Assembly (NCBI GenBank): GCA_014773175.1
Contig: VXCM01002571.1
Coordinates: 16,564 to 80,563 of the forward strand
Origin: Lucifuga dentata
Taxonomy: Eukaryota; Chordata; Actinopteri; Ophidiiformes; Bythitidae
DNA length: 64,000 bases
Reading direction: 5' to 3'
A program made the position numbers and the translations under genes. The notes under the pieces were generated by a model. The model searched no databases and had not been told where the DNA came from. It worked only from the letters and a program-made list of their open reading frames with translations. Shown here one piece after another: positions 11,512 through 23,139 of this stretch. Numbering within the stretch: the first letter of the stretch is position 1; each line of letters opens with the position of its first letter.

Positions 11512-13552
11512 AATTATTAAGTCCTAATTATGAGATATAAGTCAAAATTATGAGATGATGAGATGCTAATTCATAATTATGAGACGCTAAGCCATAATTA
11601 TGAAATGCTAAGTCGTAATTATGAGATGCTAAATCGTAATTATTAGACGCTAAGTTGTAATTATGAGATACTAAGTCATAATTATGAGACGCTAAGTCGT
11701 AATCACGATACGCTAAGTCATAATCATGATTTGCTAAGTTGTAATCATGATACGCTAAGTCGTAATTATGAGACGCTAAGTCGTAATTATGAGATGCTAA
11801 GTTGTAATCATGATACGCTAAGTCATAATCATAATACGCTAAATTGTAATCATGATATGCTAAGTCGTAATTATGAGACGTTAAATCATAATTATAAGAT
11901 GCTAAGTCGTAATTATGAGACACTAAGTCGTAATTATGAGACAAAGTTGTAATTATGAGATGCTAAGTCGTAATTAGATGCTAAGTCATGATTATGAGAC
12001 GTTCAGTCGTAATAAGACATGAAGTCATAATTATGAGATGCTAAGTTGTAATTATGAGACGCTAAGTCATAATCATGATACGCTAAGTCGTAAACATAAT
12101 ACGCTAAGTTGTAATTACAATACACTAATTTGTAATTATGAGACACTAAGTCGTAATCATAAGATGCTAAGTCACAATTATGAGATGCTAAGTCGTAATT
12201 ATGAGACACTAAGTTGTAATTATGAGATGCTAAGTCATAATGACATGCTAAGTCATAATTATGAGATGCTAAGTTGTAATGACACACAAAATTGTAATTA
12301 TGAGATGCTAAGTTGTAATATGAGACACTAAGTCATAATTATGAGAAGCTAAGTCGTAATTATGAGATGCTAAGTCATAATTATGAGACGTTATGTCATA
12401 ATTATGAGATGCTAATTCATAATTATGAGGCGCTATGTCATAATTATGAGAAGCTAAGTTGTAATTATGAGACGCTAAGTCATAATTATGAGATGGTATG
12501 TTGTAATTATGAGATGCTAAGTTGTAATTGTGACATACTAATTCATAATTATAGATGCTAAGTTGTAATTATGAGATACTAAGTCATAATTATGAGATGG
12601 TATGTTGTAATTATGAGATGCTAAGTTGTAATTGTGACATACTAATTCATAATTATAGATGCTAAGTTGTAATTATGAGATACTAAGTCATAATTATGAG
12701 ATGGTATGTTGTAATTATGAGATGCTAAGTTGTAATTGTGACATACTAATTCATAATTATAGATGTTAAGTTGTAATTATGAGATACTAATTCATAATTA
12801 TGAGATGCTAAGTCGTAATTATGAGACGCTAAATTGTAATTGTGAGACACTAAGTTGTAATGAGACGCTAAGTTGTAATTATGGAACGCTAAGTTGTAAT
12901 TATGAGACACTAAGTCGTAATGACACGCTAAGTCATTATTACAAGATGCTAAGTCATAATGAGCTGCTAAGTTGTAATTATGAGACACTAAGTCGTAATG
13001 AGATGCTAAGTCGTAATTATGAGATGCTAAGTCGTAATTATGAGATGCTAAGTCGTAATGACACGCTAAGTCGTAATTATGAGACATTAAGTCGTAATTG
13101 TGAGATGATAAGTCATAAAGATGCTAAGTCATAATTATGAGACACTAAGTCATAATGAGATGCTAACTCGTAGTTATGAGACGCTAAGTTGTAATGAGAC
13201 ACTAAGTCATAATTATGAGACACTAAGTCGTAATTATGAGATGCTAAGTCATAATGAGACGCTAACTCGTAGTTATGAGACATTAAGTTGTAATGAGATA
13301 TTAAGTCATAATTATGAGACACTAAGTTGTAATTATGAGACGCTAACTCATAATTAAAGATGCCAAGTCATAATTATGAGACGCTAAGTCGTAAGTATGA
13401 CGCTAAATCGTAATTATGAGACAGTAAGTCATAATTAAGAGACGCTAAGTCATAATTATGAGATGCTGCATCGTAATTATGAGACACTAAGTCATAATTT
13501 TGAGATGCTAAGTTGTAGATGTATGAGATGCTAAGTCGTAGACGTCATGATC
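11512..13552. repeat. 21-bp minisatellite, about 95 units
   Basis: The unit is TAATTATGAGAYGCTAAGT plus two variable bases, mostly CG, CA or TG. Because 21 is divisible by three, both strands show long repetitive frames (LSHNYEM and LASHNYD type) that are not genes. Some units lack the TTA (TAATGAGA) and some are truncated. Between about 12430 and 12790 a 104-bp five-unit block repeats three times. A second block of about 99 bp repeats near 13150-13290. Variation is concentrated at the two CpG positions of the unit. Each intact unit has a TAATTA core. Confidence 0.95.
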
Positions 13553-14275
13553 GCTATGATGGATTATTTATCTCAGCATGTTTCAAGTTCTACAAGTTGA
13601 TTTGTATGTAGTACTGGAATGAACTGAAACCCATTAGTCTGGAATGTACGAAAAACAATTCTAAAATTTACCACTCACATAGTATGTTAGGAAAATGGTT
13701 GTCAGTAACATAACATGTATGCAGGTTTTATTTATTGGGCTCAGACATAAGATAAAATAAGATAAACTTTATTAATCCCACACTGATTACTTGGAAATTT
13801 ACTTGTTACAGCAGCTTTAGATTCAAAGTACGGGGAAAACAAGTGATAAAAATATATAAAAAAAATATGAGGTAGAGAAAATACAATATAAAAGGACATA
13901 CAGAAATATATAAATACACTGTGTGCATCAGTGAAGTACCAAAAATATTTTTTAAAAAACCCACTATATTAAAGAAACACCAACTTGAACACACTATATA
14001 TTGTACATCAGTGAAGTTGAAAGTAAAACTGAAAGAACATATACACACTATATACATCATGGATTGCACAACAGGAACAATTGCATCTGGTTATTAATTG
14101 TACATAATATAAATGGGTGTTTGCACAGTTTTCCTGTAAAAATGTAAAAAAGTAAATATAAAAGCAACTTAAAAGTTGTATATGTAAGTAAATATGACTA
14201 TGGTATTTACAGAGGTGGCTTATCATGACAGACGACAGACAACAGACATGCTAAATTGCCGGTATTGTCCTTTAA
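13553..14275. mobile_element. TTAA-MITE right part, split by a retroelement-like insertion
   Basis: 13553-13748 and 14243-14275 are the two pieces of one family member (GATGGATTATTTATCTCAGC through TTTATTGGGCTCAGACAT, then GCTAAATTGCCGGTATTGTC and CTTTAA). The inserted sequence lies between them. The left half of the element is missing. Confidence 0.75.
13749..14242 (-). mobile_element. LINE/SINE-like 3' tail inserted in a MITE with 7-bp TSD
   Basis: CAGACAT occurs at 13742-13748 and again at 14243-14249, exactly where the MITE is interrupted: a target-site duplication. The insert opens with GATAAAATAAGATAAACTTT and ATTAATCCCACAC, the reverse complement of a common fish retroelement 3' tail (GGGATTAATAAAGTTTATC). 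The family is not identified and no open RT frame is present. Confidence 0.65.
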
Positions 14276-14389
14276 TCTGATTAAAATCTTGGTGTTTGCA
14301 CATGAGGTCTTAGTATAAAGTCATATTATTTTGAAGCAGTTTGTGGATTCCTTTAATATTCATTGCACAACATTATTTTCCATTTTGCG

Positions 14390-15290
14390 GCACAGGTCTC
14401 TCATTTTGTAATGTATTTTTTTAATTTAGATCTCTCATCTTTTTTTTTTTTTTTTTTTNTTTTTTTTTTTTTTTTTTAGGTCTCTTATCTTTATTTTATA
14501 CATATTTTGTTTCTTTTTTAAATTTAGAACTCATCTTTTATTTTTTTTATTTTGGCCTCTTTTTTTTAAATAAAAAAATCCCTTTCATTTTTTTTTATTT
14601 AGATCTCATCTTTTTTTTTTTTTTTAAATCCCTCTAATTTAAAAAAAACATATTTCCTTCTTAGGCCTCTCATCTTTTTTATTTTATTTATCTTTTTAGA
14701 CCTCCTTTTTTATTTTATTAATTTTTTAGACCTCTCCTTTTTTAAATTTTATTTATTTATTTTAGACATCTTTTTTATTTTATTTATTATTTTAGACCTC
14801 TCATCTTTATTTTATTTATTTGTTTAGATCTCTGCTCTTTTTTATTTTATTTATTTATTTTAGACCTCTCATCTTTTTAATTTAATTTATTTAGGCCTCT
14901 CATCTTTTTTATATAATTGATTTTATTTGGGCCTATCATCTTTTTTATTTTATTTTATTTTTTTTTTGGCTTCTGATAGTTTTTTTTTTCAGACCTCTCA
15001 TCTTTTAAATTTTATCTTTTTAGGACTCTCTTTTTATTTTATTTATTTTTTAGGCCTCTCATCTTTTTTATTTTATTAATTTTTTTAGACCTCATATTTT
15101 TTATTTTATTAATTGTTTTAGGCCTCTCATCTTTTTTATTTTATTTATTTTTTAGGCCTCTCATCTTTTTTATTTTATTAATTTTTGTAGGCCTCATCTT
15201 TTTTATTTTATTTATTTTTTAGGCCTCTCATCTTTTTTATTTTATTTATTTTTTAGGCCTCTTGTCGTTTTTATGTAATTGGTTTTATTT
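14390..15290. repeat. T-rich minisatellite, unit about 33 bp
   Basis: Units combine TTAGGCCTCTCATC with TTTTTTATTTTATTTATTTT in variable lengths, roughly 25 copies, almost purely pyrimidine plus A on the + strand. N14459 sits in a T run. The right-hand units (15050-15270) are the most regular. Confidence 0.85.
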
Positions 15291-15673
15291 GGGCCTGCCA
15301 TCATGTGGCTGATGAGCCGTGTGATTGCTGCAGCGGGTCAGCGCTGACATCTGGATTAGCAACATAAGAAGCTGATGCAGCTGTCAAACATCTGGGCGCA
15401 GACACATGCGTAACAGGTCGACAGCCACAGGTGGTGGGAACGCTGGAACGTTTCATGTTTGTCAGGGATCTCTGCTATTGATATTTTATTTAGTGCAAAC
15501 AGAGTCACCGGAGCTGCGAGCAGAGATTAGTGCACAGTCAGACTTCCTGTGGCGCTTGTGCACGCTTGTTGCACGCTCGCCACTTCACCATTCCCTCCTT
15601 TCTGTATACGGGATCTTTTTGCTGTAACAAGCAGGCGATGGTCAGACATGTATCATCACATAAAGGCCTATAA
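15291..15673. other. Non-coding segment between minisatellite and MITE
   Basis: Single-copy-looking and moderately CpG-containing. The 73-aa frame at 15406-15627 has no recognisable domain. Confidence 0.35.
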
Positions 15674-16230
15674 TTAAAGGACCATACCAGTGATTTAGCA
15701 CGTTTGAGCCCAGTAAATACAACCCGCATACACATTATGCCACTGACAACCATTTACCAAAACATAAAACCATATTTAAGCTTTGCTGTTAGTTTTGTCA
15801 AATCCTCTGATCTTTCAAAATCAAATGTTCAGGTGATACAAACACCTTAAAAATCAATGTTTCACCTGCTGAAATGTACACAGTCATTTTAATTTCTCTG
15901 TTTTTGTCTTGGGACTATTTTCCCTGGCAGAGAGCGTTGTCTTCCATGCAGTTGCGTGTCGGATCATTTAAATAAAGTTACTTTGACAAAAAAAAAAAAA
16001 AAAAANAAAAAAAAAAAAAAAAATAGATGTCGTGTTCACTGTGATGATTATTTATCTTAGTGTGTTTCATATCTCTACAAGTTGATTTTTATGTCGTATT
16101 GGAATGAGCTGACACCAATGTCAGACAGGAAGGTAGGAAAAACAATTCTAATATTTAGCGCTCCAGTAGATGCATTTAGAAAATGTTTGGCAGCAACACA
16201 ACATGTTTGCAGGTTATTTTTTATTGTTTC
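15674..16230. mobile_element. TTAA-MITE copy, right terminus missing
   Basis: Starts TTAAAGGACCATACCAG and follows the family layout through CTACAAGTTGATTTTTATGT and GTAGGAAAAACAATTCTAAT. The last inverted-repeat arm is absent. A poly-A run with N16006 replaces part of the centre. Confidence 0.75.
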
Positions 16231-16270
16231 CTGTGGACACTATAAACCTGTTTCAATAGCTGCTGCTGCA

Positions 16271-16271
16271 G

Positions 16272-16308
<37 letters not shown>

Positions 16309-16327
16309 TGAGTGAGAGAGCAGCGGN

Positions 16328-16362
<35 letters not shown>

Positions 16363-16382
16363 TGAGTGAGAGAGCAGCGGGG
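16271..16382. repeat. (TG)n tract duplicated around N16327
   Basis: Two runs of TG, each followed by TTTGTGAGTGAGAGAGCAGC, flank N16327. Likely a false duplication; the true locus probably has one tract. Confidence 0.8.
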
Positions 16383-16606
16383 TGTATGCTGTCTGCGTGT
16401 TGGAAGCCGTGTCAGAAACGTTGATCTCTGAGTCAAACATCACTTTGTGTTGCAGCTTTTTTTTCTCCACGCTCCCTTGCGTCATATTTATTTCATATGT
16501 TCTGATATGTTCTGATATGAACAAAACGCTGCTTTTTATCAAAGATGTTGTCTTTGTGCAACATTTCAGAACATTTTATTTTGCTCTGCACTGCTTCTCA
16601 CACTTC

Positions 16607-17114
16607 TTAAAGGAGCATAACCATTTTCCTAAACATGGTAGAGGAGCATTACATTTTAGAATTGTCTTTCCTACCTTCCAGACTGTTCATTCCAGTACGA
16701 TATAAAAATCAGCTTGAAAGGTGCTTGAGATAAATCATCGCAGCAAATCACACACCATTATTATTTTTTATCAAAGTTACTTTAACTAACGTAGAGTGAT
16801 GAGGAAAATGTATGCCTCCGCCAGGGAATATAGTCCCAGGAAAAGACGGCTTTTACCGAGAAATTACAATCGATTGTCTCTTCTGCATTCATGCATACGC
16901 ATTAGGAGGCAAAAAAATTTCACTTTTAAGATGTGTGCATCACCTGAACATTTTATTTTGGAAGTTTAGGGGATTTGGCAAAATAACACAAAAACTAAAA
17001 TATGGTTTTATGTTTTGGAAAATGGTTGCCAGTAAGCTGACATGTATGTTGTATGTTGTCGTTGTGTTTATTGGGCTTAACCGTGCAAAGTCACTGATGT
17101 GGTGCTGTAATTAG
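16607..17114. mobile_element. TTAA-MITE copy, internally deleted
   Basis: Starts TTAAAGGAGCATAACC. The centre has GTATGCCTCCGCCAGGGAAT, ATAGTCCCAGGAAAAGACG and TTTTATGTTTTGGAAAATGG. The end GGGCTTAACCGTGCAAAGTC matches the family terminus before decaying. Confidence 0.7.
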
Positions 17115-17164
17115 AAACAGTGCATTACATCAGTTTAACGTATAACTAATGTATTGATTATACA

Positions 17165-17214
17165 GTATATATATATATCTATATATATATATATCTATAT
17201 ATCTATATATGTAT
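17165..17214. repeat. (TA)n with interspersed C
   Basis: TATATATATCTATATATATA-type sequence; simple repeat. Confidence 0.9.
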
Positions 17215-17279
17215 AGTCTGTGTGTGCATGATGCGATGTTGAAAGTGGTTCAACGTGTGTGTGTGTGTGTGACATTTCA

Positions 17280-17400
17280 CAGTCAGGAGAGCATGAAGCC
17301 TTCGACAGGATCATTTTGTAATAATTGAAATGCAAATGACAGACGCAGCCTTCATTGGTATTCATAAGACCTATCTCCCATAATAATTAAGAGGCGGAAC
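17280..17400. promoter_or_regulatory. Candidate conserved noncoding segment with POU/homeodomain motifs
   Basis: Repeat-free segment with GAAATGCAAATGACA (octamer ATGCAAAT) at about 17328-17342 and CATAATAATTAAGAGG at about 17379-17394. Motif content only; no conservation was tested. Confidence 0.2.
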
Positions 17401-17597
17401 AATGGCCGCACTCTCCTGTGTGCCGCCGCTAAGGAGAAGCACCGTGCACGCTTTTGCGCCCGCTGCCGAGCTGCCTGAAGGACGTTTGATCATAAAACGC
17501 CACGTTATCGTAAATACTGTACACTGTGGCAGTTTATCACAGAAACATTTACAGGTATATAACCGCAAAGCAGCAACCGGCACCGCTGGCTTCACTC

Positions 17598-18112
17598 ATA
17601 TAAAGGAGCATGCTGGTGATTTTGCATGTTTAAGCCCAATAAATGCGACAAGCATGCACTTTATATAATGACAAGCAGTTTCCAAATCCTCTAATCTTCC
17701 GAATTAAATGTTCAGGTAATACACATAACTTAAAATTCAACGATTCGCTTTTGCACTTTTGAATGTCTTTCTAAAGGCCGTCTTCTCCTGGGACTATATT
17801 TCCTGGTGGAGACATACGTGTTCTTCCTCATTGCTCCAAATTGGACCAGTTAAATAAGGTTGCTTCGACAAAAACCCTTCATAGACATGCTGTTCTCTAC
17901 AATGGATTATTTATATCAAGCATGTTTCAAGTCTCTACAAGTTGATTTTAATAGTGTGCTGGAATGAACTGTAACCAGTGACAGTCTGGAAGGAGGAAAA
18001 ACATTGCCAAAAATTTGCCGCTGTAGTCATGTTTTTGGAAAATGGTCGTCAATAATGAAACGTGTATGCAGGTCAATGAGGTCAAACATGCAAAAATCAA
18101 CTATATGATCCT
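17598..18112. mobile_element. TTAA-MITE copy, diverged ends
   Basis: Starts ATAAAGGAGCATGCTGGTG, then TGCATGTTTAAGCCCAATAA. The centre has CGTCTTCTCCTGGGACTATA. It ends near GTCAAACATGCAAAAATCAA. The TTAA flank is degraded. Confidence 0.7.
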
Positions 18113-18610
18113 ATGTGACCATTCCTGTGGATCAGCTGCGCACACACACACACTTCATAGGGAGTAAATTTCATCTTTACATAAGCACTTTAATACCAGT
18201 GATGAATAAGTTGCTGTCTCACATAAACAGCAAACTCATTGCAATATTCCTCCTGTTGCTAAGATATGTCTGCAGCGTTATTAGAATAAATTCAAATAAA
18301 AAATTCTGTTTAATTTACATTCTGAGAAAGAGGCTCACTGTAAGCAAGATGCCGTTGGTGTATAATTTCCCACTGTAATTACTGTAAAATAGTCAAGATA
18401 AATTGAACTCTTTAATGAATTGATAAGCTCATATTTCTGTGTTAGCATGTGGGGTTCATTGAAGATTTATACTTTCATATGAGCTCTGTACATTTTCCCT
18501 AATCAATATGTAAACTTATTAGACTTAATCAGATCAATTGCTGCACAGAGGAGAACCTGTGGGCTCAGTATGACGACTGCATCGTGTGTTTTCCTGCTGG
18601 GCTGTTCAGT

Positions 18611-19795
18611 ATTTATTGTAGTTTGGCTATAGTTGCTGTAGCTTCATTGAAGTTGCTGTAGTTTAACTGTAGTTTGGCTATAGTTGCTGTAGCTTCATTG
18701 AAGTTGCTGTAGTTTAACGGTAGTTTGGCTATAGTTGCTGTGGCTTCATTGAAGTTGCTGTAGTTTAAATGTAGTTTGGCTATAGTTGCTGTGGCTTCAT
18801 TGAAGTTGCTGTAGTTTTAACTTTAATTTGGCTATAGTTGCTGTGGCTTCATTGAAGTTGCTGTAGTTTAACTGTAGTGTGGCTATAGTTCTGTAGCTTC
18901 ATGAAGTTGATGTATTTTAACTGTAGTGTTGGCAGTTTGACTGTAGTTGGATTGCAATTGTTGTAATTTAACAGTAGTTGCTTGCTATAGCTTCACTATA
19001 CTTGTTGTCGTATAACTGTAGTTACTGTAGTTTAACTAGTTTCTGTAGTTTGTATTTTCTGTAGTTTGACTAGTTGCTGTAGTTTCTGTAGTTTCACTAT
19101 AGTTTCTGTTCTGTTTTGTTCTTTAACTGTAGTTGCTGTAGTTTGAGTATAATTGCAGTAGTGTAACTGTAGTTGCTGTTTGACTGTAGTTGCTGTAGTT
19201 TTATTGTATTTGATTGTAGTTGCTATAACTGTAGTTGTTGTAGTTTGACTTGTTTTACTGTAGTTTGACTTGTTTGCTTTTAGTTTAACTGTAGTTACTG
19301 TAGTTTGATTATAGTTGCTGCAATTTAACTGTAGTTCTGTAGTTTGACTGTAGCTGCTATAGTTTAACTGTAGTTTGGCTGAAGTTGCTGTAGTTTAATT
19401 GTAGTTTGGCTATAGTTGCTGTAGCTTCACTGGAGTTGCTGTAGTTTTAACTGTAATTTCTGCAGTTTGACTGTAGTTACTGTAGTTTCATTGCAGTTGC
19501 TGTAATTTAACACTAATTGTTTGCTGTAGTTTGCCTATAGTTGCTGTAGTTTCACTGTAGTTGAAGTAATGTAACTGTAGTTGCTGTTCGACTGTAGTTT
19601 CTGTACTTCAATTGTAATTGCTGCAGTTTGGAATTGCTGTAGTTTGACTGTAGTTTTAGTAGTTTTACTGTAGCTCCTGTAGTTTGACTGTAATTGCTGT
19701 ACTTTGACTGTACTTTCTGTAGTTTAACTCTAATTGCTGTCGTTTGACTGTAGTTGCTGTAGTTTAACTGTACTTGCTGTACTTTCACCTACAGC
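18611..19795. repeat. TGTAGTT-type tandem array, block 1
   Basis: Degenerate units of GTAGTTTGACTGTAGTTGCT. The first part (18621 to about 18870) is organised as 51-bp units starting GTTTGGCTATAGTTGCTGT at 18621, 18672, 18723 and 18774. The rest is more shuffled. The minus-strand 78-aa frame (19552-19788) is a by-product. Confidence 0.85.
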
Positions 19796-20089
19796 TGTCT
19801 TTAAGTTGGATTTGTAAGTCGGAACAGTTACACAAAGTGTGTATCTAGCATCAGTATATTATATATTTTACCTTTCTATGCATAAGAAACATTAAAGAAA
19901 CATTTCCAGATATACTAGAACATCTTAAACATAATAATACCGCTGAATTGCTGACAATGCGCAGTGTTTTGATGTGCATTACCAAGTAGTGCACCGTTTG
20001 TTATTATGAATCATTGTAACTTGAATTTTTAATTTAATAGGCTTTATGACAGTCAGTTCGTAAGTTGGACGTTCGTAAGTCAGGGACTG
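19796..20089. mobile_element. Unidentified insertion splitting the TGTAGTT array
   Basis: Non-repetitive 294-bp segment between two parts of the same array. Its ends carry related direct motifs: AAGTTGGATTTGTAAGTCGG at the left and AAGTTGGACGTTCGTAAGTC at the right. That could be a short direct terminal repeat of an insertion, but no family is recognised. Confidence 0.4.
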
Positions 20090-20545
20090 CCTGTAGTTGC
20101 AGTAGTTTGACTATAGTTTTTGTAGTTTGACTGTAGTTGCTGTAGTGTAACTGTAGTTGCTGTGGTTTGACTGAAGTTGCTATAGTTTAACTGTAGTTGC
20201 TGTAGTTTGACTAGTTCACTGTATTTGCTGTAGTTTGACTATCATTGCAGTACTGTAACTGTAGTTGCTGTAGTTTAACTGTCGTTTCTGTATTTTGATG
20301 AAGGTTCTCAGTTATCCAGGTGTCAAGTTTTTAATTCTGAAATGTTCCACCATCCATCCAAATGGTTTTGTCAGTCAGAAATGAAAGCACAGAAGGCAGT
20401 TTCTGTAGTGTGATTGTAGCTGCTGTTGTTTAACTGTAGTTTCTATAGTTTGACTGTTGTTGCTGTAGTTTGACTATCATTGCAGTAGTGTAACTGTACT
20501 TTCTGTGGTTTGACTGTAGTTTGACTGTAGTTAAAATGAGTGAAA
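20090..20545. repeat. TGTAGTT-type tandem array, block 2
   Basis: Same unit type as block 1, interrupted at about 20298-20400 by unrelated sequence (TTCTCAGTTATCCAGGTG and following). Confidence 0.85.
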
Positions 20546-20647
20546 TCATTTTAAAAAGTCATATATTTGCACATGCTCGTGGCTAAATTCATCAGTGTGA
20601 TCAGCCATACAGGAACAACTCTATTGCAGCGCCGGAGTCGTTTCTTA

Positions 20648-21707
20648 AGCCTCATTTACACTTCATGTTAACTACGCAAATGCGTGTGCTTGATTAGTGT
20701 GTCGTGAGCGAAATTGTATACATACTCACATCCAAAGTTAACATCGATCTGCAAGGTTAACATTCTACCTGTCAGGCGGCGATGTGAGGCGCTATGACTT
20801 GATTTACTGTACACAATTTAGGCCATGGAGGGTTAAGCTATACAAGCAATTGTAGCAACAAACAAACATAGTACTTACCCAATCATCTTGTAATTTTGTG
20901 TTGGTGGCTTGGTGTCTCACATAATTTTGGAGCCACCCCAGCCATAATTGCGGGACAAAAAAAAACAAACAAAAACCCTCAGCTGCGTCTCCGCTTCTCT
21001 AGACGTCAAACAAGTGGGGATACCGTATATACTGGAGTATAAGCCGAGTTTTAATTACCAAATTTCACAATCGAGGGGTCGGCTTATACATGAGAAATTT
21101 CCAGGCTTGGAAATACTACCCATTACCACTACGCATGGAAAATAGTTGAAATCATACCTTAGAATGAGATATTTCCTGACTAAACATCTTATCCAGCACA
21201 TTTTGCGGTGGCCAGTAAGCTCTGCTGTGATTGGTCAGTTATGGTAATCAGCTGCTGAAATAAATATCATGTTTACCAGTACATGGATAATTTTCAGAAA
21301 ATCACAGGAATACTATGACAATACCCAGAAAAACAGGTAATTTGCGAAACAAATAAATTGATGGAACAACATCGGAGGGTCGGCTTATATATGAGATCGG
21401 CTTTCCTATGGTCGAACAGCTTCTCAAAACTTGCAGCCATTTTTCGTTGTTGGTTATCCATACACAGGTAATACTGCACACTTTAAAGATTTACATTGTT
21501 TATTTACATTGTTGGCCTGTTTGTGCTGCTCATGTCAAGACAAACGTTCACAACACTGCCCCTTGTGGTTTTTGTAGGTACTGCCGCGTCTGTGTCACGT
21601 TAATTCTGGATGATGCGCACAAACTACACTTTAAACCAATGCTAAAAACACGTGGCGGCCATTTTAAGTGTGCGTAAGCTTAGTTAACGTGAAGTATAAA
21701 TGAGGCT
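20648..21707. mobile_element. DNA transposon with AGCCTCATTTA ends and TTA TSD (PIF/Harbinger-like)
   Basis: Left end AGCCTCATTTACACTTCATG, TTAACTACGC. Right end is the inverted match: GCTTAGTTAACGTGAAGTAT, AAATGAGGCT. TTA flanks both ends (20645-20647 and 21708-21710), the 3-bp target duplication expected of PIF/Harbinger. It carries no transposase and hosts a nested MITE at 21021-21402. Confidence 0.6.
21021..21402. mobile_element. GTATATACT-type MITE nested in the 20648-21707 element
   Basis: Starts TACCGTATATACTGGAGTAT; shares the CCATTACCACTACGCATGG block, TGTGATTGGTCAGTTATGG and TTTTCAGAAAATCACAGGAA with the 0.4-kb and 54-kb copies. It ends at ATGAGATCGGCTT, slightly truncated on the right. 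Confidence 0.75.
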
Positions 21708-21708
21708 T

Positions 21709-22860
21709 TAGCCACACGCGTGACCTGGTGAATTTTCTACAATCCAACGCCAGTCACGTGTGACTGCGCATTCAGCTGCCATTCCAGATCAAAAACAGAG
21801 CAGGAATAAACATTATGAATGTGCATAAATGTTGTCATTAAGGATCGTTTGGTTAATAATGTCACTTTCAAGGAAATTTGACAGTCTGCTCCACTTCAGT
21901 CTGAGATGCTAACTTGGAGAGCTCGTTAGCACTCATTTCAGCTAAGAATAGACTTTTCCCTTATGGTGGGAACAATAATTACAGCTCTGTTGAATTTTGT
22001 TTTATACATGTCAGCAAGCCAAATGGAACACGGCCAACACCATGTTACATGTCGCACCTGCATTTGACAGGAAATGATCTCAGGGTGATGAACAAATTAA
22101 CGTGAGGATAAGTGTCCTAAGCTAGTTTAATTTGTGCTAACGAGCTAAATGAGTTTATCAAGAAATGATGAATTACAATGAATTAATCATTAACACAAAC
22201 CCTTTTCTTGTAAATAAAAGTGGGATTATTTAGTTCCCGTTGGGTTTAATAAAGTTTGGGCCTAGCTTAGGCAAATTATATTTCCTCTGAACTCTGATAA
22301 GCATGTTGTATCGGAAATAAATAACACTCTAAATAAATTAAAACAATTTTAAAAGTGGCTGATATAACTAGATCAAAAATCAAAATTAGGCAATTATTGC
22401 TAAATCTGCGCTATAGTGGAAAAAAAAAACACGTTTAGCCCGCATACGCTTGACACTTGATTCCTCGCAGAATCGTCAGTCAGTCTGTAATGTTTGAAAA
22501 GAAACTGGTTCATTTATTTGTGATTTTTATTTGCAGAAAAATTTCCTGCTTCACATTGAACATTTGTGGGTATTCGAGGATTATTTCATTATGTCCTAAT
22601 CCACTCCAGGAATGAAACAGGAACAGGAAGTGTTAATCTATGATGCAGGATGTGGTGATTGTGTTGTCATCATGCTAAGAAACAGTAGGATTAAAGGTGT
22701 TATAGTTTAGCCTCGACGCATAAGGAAATATCGGCAGAACTGTGGGGATGCAGGATCCTCGAAGCAATGTGGAGAAAAGAATTTGTTTTTAAAAAGAATC
22801 ACAACAACAGGAAGAGTTTAAACAAGAAGATGGTAGCATTTTATGAATATTATGTACACT
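21709..22860. other. Non-coding, no recognised feature
   Basis: AT-rich, with many TTAA and ATTA motifs and no clear tandem structure or coding frame. Confidence 0.4.
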
Positions 22861-22927
22861 GTGAAAGCAATGTGTATGTTGTATTTACTGGGCTCAAACA
22901 TGCTAAATCACCGGTATGGTCCTTTAA
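22861..22927. mobile_element. TTAA-MITE terminal fragment
   Basis: TGTATGTTGTATTTACTGGG followed by CTCAAACATGCTAAATCACC and GGTATGGTCCTTTAA is the right terminus of the family. The rest is missing. Confidence 0.7.
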
Positions 22928-23139
22928 CAACTAAACTACGGCTGGCCTTTTTTTTTTTCCACACCGAGACGCCTTCTAATCTGCAGATAAATTGCATGAC
23001 TCGCATCCATGGCAACAGTGTGCTCTCCATCAAATTGTTGGAATGTTTTTGCAAAGATGAAGCTCAGAAGATTTTGTCTTATTAATTTAACATCGGAGAA
23101 AAAGACAAAAAAAAAAAGCAAGAAGGCTGCGTTTGAGTG

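Noticed and set aside
11528..13357. Several repetitive frames on both strands (LSHNYEM, LASHNYD)
   Set aside because: By-product of the 21-bp minisatellite; simultaneous opening on both strands argues against coding.
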